A DNA stretch of 7,814 nt from Bacillota bacterium (lineage in GTDB: Bacteria; Bacillota_A; Clostridia; Lachnospirales; Lachnospiraceae). Of the stretch, positions 1 through 6,151 are shown piece by piece. The notes beneath the pieces are model-generated. The model was not told the DNA's origin. It did no database searches and worked only from the letters and a program-made list of their open reading frames with translations. The stretch is from assembly GCA_023443925.1 (NCBI GenBank), contig JAEZSL010000033.1, positions 1 through 7,814 on the forward strand, read 5' to 3'. Position 1 is the stretch's first letter, and each line of letters opens with the position of its first letter. Both the position numbers and the translations under genes were made by a program.

Positions 1-122
1 GCCCACGGACTTCCTTCAGATTCGTTCTCACGAACGACACCCTTGTCTTAGGCTATGCACTTTCCACTACTAGGATGTGCTAGGGACTTGAACCCATGAG
101 ATTGCGCCCATGCTGGGCGCAC
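1..122 (-). mobile_element. 5' end of a group II intron (class IIC-like), cut by the window edge
   Basis: Read on the minus strand from 122 downward, the segment begins GTGCGCCC, the usual GUGYG 5' end of a bacterial group II intron. It then shows domain I signatures. A perfect 7-bp hairpin with a 3-nt loop lies at 104-120. A stem pairing CTAGCAC with GTGCATAG (one bulged A) lies at about 53-83. The conserved blocks GCCTAA, CAAGGGTGTC and GAATCTGAAGGAAG follow in the expected order, with a CGTTC/GAACG hairpin closed by a GNRA-type GTGA loop at 23-36. As I recall it, the Oceanobacillus iheyensis group IIC intron has the same blocks, and its equivalents of the second and third stems differ in sequence but keep pairing. 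The intron has the same orientation as the terminator next to it. The rest of the ribozyme and any reverse transcriptase ORF lie outside the window, so whether it is complete or active cannot be judged. Confidence 0.88.
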
Positions 123-131
123 CTAACGAAG

Positions 132-167
132 AAAAAACCTGTTCAGATAAAATCCAAAACAGGTTTT
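132..167 (-). terminator. Rho-independent terminator after the ATPase gene
   Basis: On the minus strand a 10-bp stem (AAAACCTGTT pairing with AACAGGTTTT, arms 158-167 and 134-143) encloses a 14-nt loop and runs into six U residues. It lies about 25 bases past the ATPase stop codon, where the operon would be expected to end. The plus strand has only four T residues after the stem, so it acts best for leftward transcription. The hairpin base is 11 nt before the intron 5' end and is the likely recognition element for intron insertion. Confidence 0.87.
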
Positions 168-192
168 AATCAAAGACATATAAACTGTTTAA

Positions 193-1497
193 CTAAATAC
201 AGAACACCGCATAAACCGGTACATATTTAACATGATTAGTAAATTCAAAATTTCTTGTGGATATCTTAATGGATTCCGTTACATCAGGAAACTGCTTACG
301 GAATATACTTACATTTCTGGATCTGGTATTATCTGTAGTTCTTACTTCAATGGGCAGGAGTTTGCTATCTTTACTAATTATAAAATCCACTTTAGCCTGA
401 GAACCCGATTCCCAAAAAAACAGCGGGTAACCACGAGAGGCAAGGCTTTGGGCAACATAGTTTTCTAACAGCCCTTTTCTGTTTTGTTCGTCAAGCTGGC
501 CATGACTGGTTTTCAAAACTGAAGACAGGATTCCCGTATCAAGCATATATAATTTGAAGCTTATACGCCCATTTTCATTATTTTGAGTTTCTATTAGGAA
601 TTCTGATATAAAGTCCGGCGAAAACGGAAGTTTTTCCGATTCCTCCGGTATTTTATAGCAGCACATACCATAGCCGGAATTCTGTATGTACCAAAGCGCT
701 TCAGAATACTGCGCCTGGGTAGCTCCTTTTCTTATCAGCTTATACTGAAACTTCCGGTTTTCTTTCATAAGCTGTCTGTCTATCGTATTAAAAACCTGGC
801 TAATCTTTAAGAAATCCCCTTCTATATTTCGGTTATAAATGTCGGATATAAAAGAATTTACAAGTATCCTGTGCTGCTCGGAAACATTATAAACCGAATT
901 CGACCCCAGATATTCGTTAACTGCCAGAGGCATACCGCCAATTTCCAGGTACAGGTCAAAAAGTGTAAGCAATTCCTGATGTACTATCTCCGGAATTTTT
1001 GAATTATTTTTATAATGCACCGTGATTACTTCGATATACCATTCGTTTCCGGTTGCAATCAGAAATTCCTCAAAATCCAGAGGAAAGAGACAGAGTTGAT
1101 ATAAATCCTTATCATTGGGTAAAGACACTACCCTATGGCTTGATATAATAATAATTTGAAATCTGGTATTACAATCTGCTAATAGTTTCAGTATCCTTGT
1201 TAAGTCCGGTTGAACCGTTATTTCATCCAAAATCAGCAGAACCGGACCGGATGAACCGGATAAATGAAAATAATCCTTCAAACCGTCTTCGATTTGGGAA
1301 GGATTATGTTTCAGCATGAGGCCATAAAGAAAGGGATCGGTTTCAACATTAATGTAGACGTATTCCGTATAAAAAGATCTGGCAAAATCGTACACCAAAT
1401 AAGTCTTGCCCACACTACGTGCTCCCGTAAGCAAAATTGGTCTGGAGTCAGATGATTCCTTCCATTCTAATAGTTTCGTAATCAGTTTCCTCTTCAA
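193..1497 (-). CDS. AAA ATPase with C-terminal DUF4143-type domain
   Basis: A 434-residue protein of the ATPase family usually annotated 'ATP-binding protein, DUF4143'. The N-terminal ATPase domain has Walker A GARSVGKT (residues 25-32) and Walker B VLLILDE (86-92). It is followed by the family's PLDFEEFL block (about 139-146) and a GGMP turn (187-190). The C-terminal domain (about 335-410) has ENYVAQ, VDFII and IEVR, resembling a PD-(D/E)xK nuclease fold, but the usual E-V-K is E-V-R here. The start chosen is TTG at 1497, because AAGGAG lies 7 nt upstream and the protein then begins MKRKL as family members do; the ATG at 1545 would add 16 atypical residues and has no good binding site. Length is normal and the frame is intact. 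The cellular role of the family is unclear. It is the last gene before the terminator and separated from rluD by repeats, so probably an accessory addition to the operon. Confidence 0.85.
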   Translation of the reverse strand: MKRKLITKLLEWKESSDSRPILLTGARSVGKTYLVYDFARSFYTEYVYINVETDPFLYGLMLKHNPSQIEDGLKDYFHLSGSSGPVLLILDEITVQPDLTRILKLLADCNTRFQIIIISSHRVVSLPNDKDLYQLCLFPLDFEEFLIATGNEWYIEVITVHYKNNSKIPEIVHQELLTLFDLYLEIGGMPLAVNEYLGSNSVYNVSEQHRILVNSFISDIYNRNIEGDFLKISQVFNTIDRQLMKENRKFQYKLIRKGATQAQYSEALWYIQNSGYGMCCYKIPEESEKLPFSPDFISEFLIETQNNENGRISFKLYMLDTGILSSVLKTSHGQLDEQNRKGLLENYVAQSLASRGYPLFFWESGSQAKVDFIISKDSKLLPIEVRTTDNTRSRNVSIFRKQFPDVTESIKISTRNFEFTNHVKYVPVYAVFCI

Positions 1498-1504
1498 AGC
1501 AGTA

Positions 1505-1510
1505 CTCCTT
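1505..1510 (-). promoter_or_regulatory. Ribosome binding site that sets the TTG start of the ATPase
   Basis: AAGGAG on the minus strand, 7 nt upstream of the TTG at 1495-1497. This spacing is ideal, while the in-frame ATG at 1543-1545 has no comparable purine tract before it. It decides the start in favour of TTG. Confidence 0.75.
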
Positions 1511-1556
1511 AATCTTTTTATACAGAATCTTTCATACCGACACATTAATGGGTTGA

Positions 1557-1623
1557 ATTGATAAAGTTCTCTAAACCAGATTAATAAAGTTCTCTAAAGC
1601 AAATTAATAAAGTTTTATAGCAG
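1557..1623. repeat. Three tandem copies of a 21-23 bp AT-rich direct repeat
   Basis: Units run 1557-1579, 1580-1602 and 1603-1623. The plus-strand core is ATTAATAAAGTTCTCTAAA followed by a short C/G/A tail. The first unit has G for A at its fourth base. The third has diverged in its second half (TTTTATAG) and is 2 bp shorter. The array fills nearly all the space between the rluD stop and the ATPase leader. It could bind a regulator, hold an AT-rich promoter, or be a slippage or insertion scar. No matching copies were noticed elsewhere in the window. Confidence 0.8.
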
Positions 1624-1624
1624 A

Positions 1625-2737
1625 TTATTTTAACTTATTTAATAAAGCAGTAAAATATTCCGGCAAAGGTGCTTCAAATTCCATATACTCTCCGGTGGAA
1701 GGATGTACAAAGCCCAGAACCCTGGCATGCAAAGCCTGGCCTTCCAGACGGAAACTATCTTTTACCGGACCGTATACATCATCACCTAATAAAGGATGTC
1801 CGATACTTGCCAGGTGAACGCGAATTTGGTGCGTACGTCCTGTCAACAGGGAACATTCGATATGGGCATACTTATTATTCAGATTCTCCAAAACCGTATA
1901 ATTGGTTACGGCATGTTTACCCTTTTTATTAACTGCCATTTTTTTCCTGTCAACCGGATGTCTGCCGATGGGTGCATCTACTACTCCGCTATCCGTCTTA
2001 AAAGCATTATAAACGATTGCATTATATTTGCGTGTTATAGAATGTACTTTAAGCTGCTCGGCAATAAACTGATGCGCCTTGTCATTTTTACAAACTACCA
2101 GAACTCCGGTGGTATTCATATCGATACGGTGGACAATTCCGGGACGAAATACACCGTTTATACCGGATAATTCATCTTTGCAGTGATATAAAAGACCATT
2201 GACCAGTGTTCCGGAATAATGTCCGGCGGCGGGATGTACTACCATTCCCTTTTCTTTGTTTATGATAATAATGTCTTTATCTTCATAAATGATATCTAGC
2301 GGGATATCCTCTGCATTGATTTCAAGATCAACCGGCGGCGGCAGTGTGATAACGATAGCATCTCCGGCAGCCACCTTATAATTAGCTTTAACTGCCTTTA
2401 AATTGACTAAAACATGCCCTTCCTGAATCAGCTTTTGAATGTAGGATCTGGTTAAATCTTCGGTGGAATCCGCAATGTATTTATCAATTCGAATTCCGGA
2501 ATCTTCCTCATCTGCAAAGATTTCTATAATATCCTTGATATCTATTTCATCCTTGTTATCTATTTCATCTTTTATATCTATTTCATCCTTGTTATCTATT
2601 TCATCCTTTATATCTATTTCATCCTTTATATCTATTACTTTCTTCATATCTATTACTTTCTTCATATCTATATCTTTCTGTATATCTATATCTTTCTGTA
2701 TATCTATATCATTCTGCATATCTATATCATTGTTCAT
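1625..2737 (-). CDS. rluD: RluD/RluA-family 23S rRNA pseudouridine synthase with repetitive N-terminal extension
   Basis: Converts specific uridines in large-subunit rRNA to pseudouridine; which positions cannot be read from sequence. The 370-residue protein has three parts: a repetitive extension (residues 1 to about 72), an S4 RNA-binding domain (about 78-135, containing RIDKYIAD, SYIQKLIQEGHVLVN and AGD), and the catalytic domain (about 145-365). The catalytic motif is GIVHRID, with the family's essential Asp at 206, followed by MNTTGVLVV. Further family motifs are ITRKYNAIV, LLTGRTHQIRVH and HPLLGDDVYG. Relatives are usually about 300 residues, so the extra length is the repeat region. 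Methionines occur at residues 1, 7, 25 and 31 and there is no later ATG, GTG or TTG before the S4 domain, so at least part of the extension must be translated. Its ATG overlaps the end of lspA by 11 nt behind a weak purine-rich site, suggesting translational coupling. Confidence 0.93.
   Translation of the reverse strand: MNNDIDMQNDIDIQKDIDIQKDIDMKKVIDMKKVIDIKDEIDIKDEIDNKDEIDIKDEIDNKDEIDIKDIIEIFADEEDSGIRIDKYIADSTEDLTRSYIQKLIQEGHVLVNLKAVKANYKVAAGDAIVITLPPPVDLEINAEDIPLDIIYEDKDIIIINKEKGMVVHPAAGHYSGTLVNGLLYHCKDELSGINGVFRPGIVHRIDMNTTGVLVVCKNDKAHQFIAEQLKVHSITRKYNAIVYNAFKTDSGVVDAPIGRHPVDRKKMAVNKKGKHAVTNYTVLENLNNKYAHIECSLLTGRTHQIRVHLASIGHPLLGDDVYGPVKDSFRLEGQALHARVLGFVHPSTGEYMEFEAPLPEYFTALLNKLK
2539..2736 (-). 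repeat. In-frame 18-bp minisatellite encoding 11 six-residue units
   Basis: The plus-strand anchor TATCTA recurs at 2539, 2557, 2575 and so on to 2719, eleven times at exactly 18 bp with no indel. On the coding strand the unit encodes I-D-(I/M/N)-(K/Q)-(D/K/N)-(E/D/V). Copies fall in blocks: one IDMQND, two IDIQKD, two IDMKKV, then IDIKDE alternating with IDNKDE, suggesting growth by local duplication, including 36-bp double units. The array starts inside the lspA/rluD overlap and stops just before the conserved part of the pseudouridine synthase. A period divisible by three lets copy number change without a frameshift. Confidence 0.95.
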
Positions 2738-3230
2738 GTTTTTCTTCTTCTTTCCGGTTCAAGAAAGCAAAATCCTCGTCTTTATAATAAAATAAACTGA
2801 GTATAATCAATAATGCGGCTGACACAGTTACATAACAGTCCGCAACGTTAAAAATCGGAAAATCAATCAGTTCAAAATAGAAAAAGTCAACAACATATTG
2901 CTTAATGCTGCGGTCTATTAAATTACCGATAGCTCCGGCAGTCAGGAAAACCAGAATCAGCCTCATCACATCATAACGCTTTACCGGAGGTATTTTTATA
3001 TAGAAACAAATCATACCTGCCATAATTATAATGGACGCTATTATAAGGATACTGATTTTACCGCTCATAAGCCCCCACACTGCTCCGTTATTCTCGTGGT
3101 AATACAATTGGAATACATTGGGTATTATTTGTACCGGTCCATCTTTTAAATGGGTCGCAGCCAAATATTTTGTAAATTGATCCAGAGCGATTAAAAGAAT
3201 AAGATAAATCAAATGTCTGATTTTTTTCAT
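2727..3230 (-). CDS. lspA: Lipoprotein signal peptidase (signal peptidase II)
   Basis: Integral membrane aspartic protease that removes signal peptides from diacylglyceryl-modified prolipoproteins. The 167-residue protein has the family's four predicted membrane helices (about residues 5-24, 58-78, 88-103 and 130-149). Its signature motifs are all present: DQFTK (17-21), NNGAVWGL (47-54), GNLIDR with catalytic Asp106, and FNVAD with catalytic Asp131. The chosen ATG at 3230 gives the normal MKK-type N-terminus and follows GGAGG by 4 nt. A further 22 upstream residues are open but would overlap the aroB end and lack a better site. It begins 37 nt after aroB, and its TGA stop lies inside the start of rluD. 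The charged tail ending EEEKHEQ is encoded by the purine tract that may also serve as the rluD binding site. The lspA-rluD pairing is common in bacteria. Confidence 0.97.
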   Translation of the reverse strand: MKKIRHLIYLILLIALDQFTKYLAATHLKDGPVQIIPNVFQLYYHENNGAVWGLMSGKISILIIASIIIMAGMICFYIKIPPVKRYDVMRLILVFLTAGAIGNLIDRSIKQYVVDFFYFELIDFPIFNVADCYVTVSAALLIILSLFYYKDEDFAFLNRKEEEKHEQ

Positions 3231-3267
3231 AATGCCTCCAGTAGCTTTTGTTTTTATTCCATACGGA

Positions 3268-4359
3268 TCATTCAAGGATGATCTGAGCAATTGCATCCAG
3301 CAATTCTGCTTCCGTAAGAGTATTATCTATATATGCATTTCCAATATCGGACAGCAGAATAAAATTAATTTTTCCGGCATCCATTTTCTTATCATGGAAA
3401 GTAGCTTTCAAAACTTCTTCCGGTTTTATACCAGCCACGGATACAGGCAGGTTAAAACTTCTGATTACGTTAACCAGATCCTCATACTGCTCTATTGTAA
3501 TAAGACTTCTCTTATAGGATAAATATCCGGCTGCAACCATTCCTAACGCAACACATTCTCCATGCAGCAGTTTAAAATCCATGAGTTTTTCAACAGCATG
3601 TCCAATGGTATGCCCGAAATTAAGGAGTGCACGCTCCCCCTGCTCTTTCGGATCTTTTTCAACTACCTCACGCTTGATCTGGCAGCTTCTGTAGATGGTT
3701 TCTTCAAGGACAGCCATATCCCGCTTCTTTACCGCATCAATATGTGCCTTCAGCCATTCATAATATTCTTTATCCTTAATCAGACCATGCTTTATGATCT
3801 CACCAAATCCGGAATAATACTGTGCATCGTTTAAGGAAAGGAGGGTCTTTAAATTCATGTATACTGACTTTGGCTGGTGAAACGCGCCAATCATATTTTT
3901 ATAAGCCTGAAAATCCACCCCGGTTTTACCGCCGATACTGCTGTCAACCATAGCTAACAGAGAAGTCGGCATCTGGATAAAAGAGATTCCTCTAAGATAG
4001 GTTGCCGCCGCATAGCCGGTTAAATCACCAACTACACCGCCTCCCAGTGCGATGAGCAAATCCTTTCGGTCAAAACCTGAGGGTATTAACCTTTCATATA
4101 GCTGGTAAACTGTATCCAGATTCTTATTGCTTTCACCGGCAGGGAAGGTAAAGGTTATGACCTCTTTTGCATAATCCTTAAGTATCTCTATGACTTCATT
4201 TAAATATAACTTACTTAGATTAGAATCCGTTACAACACAAATCTTTCTGTTAGCAGTATCCAGTTTATTTAATTCACGGTATAAGAAATGATAATCCTGT
4301 TCCAGCAAAATATCATACACTGGTAAGTTATTGTAATTTACCGTAATATTTTTATGCAT
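3268..4359 (-). CDS. aroB: 3-dehydroquinate synthase
   Basis: Second step of the shikimate pathway: NAD- and metal-dependent cyclisation of DAHP to 3-dehydroquinate in the cytosol. The 363-residue length is normal and the gene is complete. Visible motifs are PAGESNK (73-79), the NAD-binding GGGVVGD (106-112), YLRGISFIQMPTSLLA with VDSSIGGKTG (138-147), and KNMIGAF (154-160). The metal ligands are as in the family: Glu187 in GFGEIIKHG, His250 in NFGHTIGHAVE, and His266 in LLHGECVALG. The ATG starts 5 nt after the divIVA stop, and its AGGAG binding site overlaps the last divIVA codons, so the two are probably translationally linked. No other shikimate gene is visible, so it looks like a passenger in a division and envelope operon. 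Confidence 0.98.
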   Translation of the reverse strand: MHKNITVNYNNLPVYDILLEQDYHFLYRELNKLDTANRKICVVTDSNLSKLYLNEVIEILKDYAKEVITFTFPAGESNKNLDTVYQLYERLIPSGFDRKDLLIALGGGVVGDLTGYAAATYLRGISFIQMPTSLLAMVDSSIGGKTGVDFQAYKNMIGAFHQPKSVYMNLKTLLSLNDAQYYSGFGEIIKHGLIKDKEYYEWLKAHIDAVKKRDMAVLEETIYRSCQIKREVVEKDPKEQGERALLNFGHTIGHAVEKLMDFKLLHGECVALGMVAAGYLSYKRSLITIEQYEDLVNVIRSFNLPVSVAGIKPEEVLKATFHDKKMDAGKINFILLSDIGNAYIDNTLTEAELLDAIAQIILE

Positions 4360-4364
4360 CCTAA

Positions 4365-4994
4365 TTACTCCTGTTCTTCATTAATGTTGTAAAATTCGAA
4401 ATCTTCATCCTCGTCTTTCTCTGTTTTTATATTCTCCTGTATTGAAGAGGAATCCGGATTATTAGAAACTGCCTTGGGGTTCTTAATTTTTTCCTTAGCC
4501 GGTGCTGTATTGGTTTCTTTATCTGTAAACATATCCAAACCGGCTATATGTATCTGAAAGCTTTCGCTTTCTAACAGCTCATACTGTGCAGCCGCAAGAT
4601 GCTTAAACTGTGCTTTGTAGGATTCATACTGTCTGATCAGCTGTATAATCTGCTGCTGAAGCCGGTTAAATTCATTGGAAGCATCTGCAAGGATTAACTG
4701 CGCTTTTCCTCTGGCCTCCGATTCAATAGCTTTTGCCTGTCTTCTGGCTGCTTCCTTGGTTTCCTCCGCTGTTTGTTCAGCAAGAATTAATGCTTTTTGC
4801 AGGGTTTTTTCAATGGATTTATAATAATTCAAGCCTTCATTTAATGTATTGATTTTATCACTTAATTCCATTTTCTCTTTATATAATGTTTCATATCCCA
4901 CCAGCAATTCATGCAAAAAATTGTCTACATCCTTTTTATCGTAGCCAATCCCGCTTTTAAATGTTTTACTCTGTAATTCTATAGGTGTTATCAT
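4365..4994 (-). CDS. divIVA: DivIVA-family cell division/polarity protein
   Basis: Peripheral membrane coiled-coil protein that gathers at curved membrane (septa and poles) and recruits division or polar partners. The 209-residue product begins with the family's N-terminal domain: MITPIELQSKTF (1-12), then GYDKKDVDNFLHEL (17-30). A long coiled coil covers about residues 32-145, rich in Glu, Lys and Ala. The last 55 or so residues are polar and probably disordered, ending in an acidic stretch (DEDEDFEFYNINEEQE). The start at 4994 is fixed by AAGGAGG seven nt upstream and by the canonical N-terminus; the 27 residues open before it are unlike the family. It follows ylmH after a 102-nt gap and leads directly into aroB, in the sepF-yggT-ylmH-divIVA order typical of Firmicutes. 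Confidence 0.95.
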   Translation of the reverse strand: MITPIELQSKTFKSGIGYDKKDVDNFLHELLVGYETLYKEKMELSDKINTLNEGLNYYKSIEKTLQKALILAEQTAEETKEAARRQAKAIESEARGKAQLILADASNEFNRLQQQIIQLIRQYESYKAQFKHLAAAQYELLESESFQIHIAGLDMFTDKETNTAPAKEKIKNPKAVSNNPDSSSIQENIKTEKDEDEDFEFYNINEEQE

Positions 4995-5001
4995 TTCATT
5001 T

Positions 5002-5008
5002 CCTCCTT
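5002..5008 (-). promoter_or_regulatory. Strong ribosome binding site of divIVA
   Basis: AAGGAGG on the minus strand, 7 nt before the ATG at 4992-4994. It is a near-perfect match to the anti-Shine-Dalgarno and rules out the upstream in-frame ATG at 5075. The rest of the 102-nt gap to ylmH shows no convincing promoter or terminator. Confidence 0.85.
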
Positions 5009-5096
5009 GGCATATATGATCGCGAACTTTTGATTTAACGTTATAGATTACGCACAAAGAAAGGTGTACGGTCATCCGTTTAAATCTCCGGTTATC

Positions 5097-5858
5097 TTAT
5101 ATATATTTTGATAAGATTACAAAGTATCTTCCCTTTTTTGTCTGGTTCTGCATCCCTTTATAAATGAACTTGCCGAAGCCCCGAACCGATACCGTTTCGT
5201 CTTCTTTAAGCATATAACTGTTGGATTCAACTAATTTACCGTCTACAAAGACCTTTCCTCCGGAGATTAGCCCCAAAATACTGCTTCTGGAGGAACTGAA
5301 GGCCAGAGCGATAACAGCATCCAGTCTGGGAGAAGATACCGAACCCCGGATTTCTCTAAATTCAGGCTCTATATCCGGCATAGCCTTGTCCATTATACTG
5401 CACTCAATGCTGGTGTGCTTCACTTTATCCATATTATCAATAATAAAGCGGCTTATAACAGAATCACAGAATACATAACCCTCTTTTTCCTTCACCAGTA
5501 TATCCCCAATCTTACCGCGTTCGATACCCAGATTCATCAGTGCACCTAAAAAATCGCGGTGATTCAGGTCATCACTGAACTTCCTGTTTAATGGCTGTAT
5601 GCGTATACAGGTGATGCAATCTGAAAAAGCTTTTACAGATTCCTCTCCGTAAAAGCATAAAATCTTCCTTTCCGCTCCGGGATAACCGCCGAAAAAGTCA
5701 TATTTCACATTAGGCAATTCATTTTTCATACGAAAGAATATACTGCTTTCATTTAACCCAAGAAAATCAGTATATGTACAGATACCTTTATATTCGGCAG
5801 CCCTGGCGAGGTCAAAAAACCTCTTTTTCAGAATCTGCTCCTCTTTCTCATTATTCAT
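5097..5858 (-). CDS. ylmH: YlmH-family S4-domain RNA-binding protein
   Basis: 253 residues, close to the family's usual length of about 255-260. The N-terminal part carries family blocks GGYPGAERK (57-65) and HRDFLGALMNLGIERGKIGDI-like sequence at 100-120. A C-terminal S4 domain (about 173-235) contains SSPRLDAVIALAFSSSR, GKVFVDGKL and RGFGKF. In Bacillus subtilis, YlmH binds the large ribosomal subunit and has been linked to rescue of stalled nascent chains; older work tied the locus to division because of its neighbours. Which role applies here is not shown by the sequence. The ATG at 5858 has AGGAG six nt upstream and follows yggT after 30 nt. Confidence 0.94.
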   Translation of the reverse strand: MNNEKEEQILKKRFFDLARAAEYKGICTYTDFLGLNESSIFFRMKNELPNVKYDFFGGYPGAERKILCFYGEESVKAFSDCITCIRIQPLNRKFSDDLNHRDFLGALMNLGIERGKIGDILVKEKEGYVFCDSVISRFIIDNMDKVKHTSIECSIMDKAMPDIEPEFREIRGSVSSPRLDAVIALAFSSSRSSILGLISGGKVFVDGKLVESNSYMLKEDETVSVRGFGKFIYKGMQNQTKKGRYFVILSKYI

Positions 5859-5888
5859 ATCTATCTCCTGTTTTTAAAGGATGTTTTC

Positions 5889-6149
5889 CTATTTTAGAAT
5901 ATAGAAAAATTCCTGTAAAAATAATATAATTACAAAACTGATGATCGGTGATAGATCTGCAGTAGGTGTATTAAATATGGAATGCTTCAATAAAAAACGC
6001 ACCGGTGTCAAAATCGGTTCAATTAAAATAGTTAAAAGATTCCGAATAAAATTATTAATCGGAAACCATGAAATAATCACATACAGGAACAGGATAATTT
6101 CAAGTACAATAAAAAAAACATATAATGCGCTAAACAATAAATGGGTCAT
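5889..6149 (-). CDS. yggT: YggT/YlmG-family membrane protein
   Basis: Small integral membrane protein of 86 residues with two hydrophobic helices (about 5-27 and 66-84). They flank the family's central segment with ISWFP (27-31) and the EPILTPVRFLL motif (about 44-54). The family is linked to membrane and division-site organisation mainly by conserved gene position and chloroplast/cyanobacterial homologues; the biochemical activity is not established. The ATG is 2 nt after the sepF stop, and its probable AAGGAA binding site lies in the last sepF codons, so translation is very likely coupled to sepF. The length is normal for the family. Confidence 0.92.
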   Translation of the reverse strand: MTHLLFSALYVFFIVLEIILFLYVIISWFPINNFIRNLLTILIEPILTPVRFLLKHSIFNTPTADLSPIISFVIILFLQEFFYILK

Positions 6150-6151
6150 AT

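Noticed and set aside
83..95. tRNA-like T-arm (minus strand GGGTTCAAGTCCC) suggesting a tRNA gene at the left edge
   Set aside because: No acceptor stem, anticodon arm or D-arm fits around it. The same block is part of group II intron domain I, and the flanking intron signatures are in the right order.
1515..1545. ATG at 1545 as start of the ATPase, and TATAAA near 1520 as its -10 box
   Set aside because: The ATG lacks a binding site and adds residues foreign to the family. The TATAAA is too close to the ribosome binding site and has no partner -35.
2539..2736. CRISPR array, because of the regular repeats
   Set aside because: The period is 18 bp with no unique spacers, and the array is a continuous reading frame within rluD.
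2463..2795. Plus-strand 110-codon ORF rich in Ile, Ser and Phe, resembling a hydrophobic peptide
   Set aside because: It is the antisense of the 18-bp repeat array in rluD. Its regular composition comes from the repeats, and it has no ribosome binding site or family match.
4995..5075. 27-residue N-terminal extension of DivIVA
   Set aside because: The strong AAGGAGG lies inside it, positioned for the internal ATG at 4994 that gives the canonical MITPIELQ start.
4995..5096. Possible promoter or attenuator in the ylmH-divIVA gap
   Set aside because: A TATAAC is present but no acceptable -35 lies 16-18 nt upstream, and no stable hairpin with a T-tract was seen.
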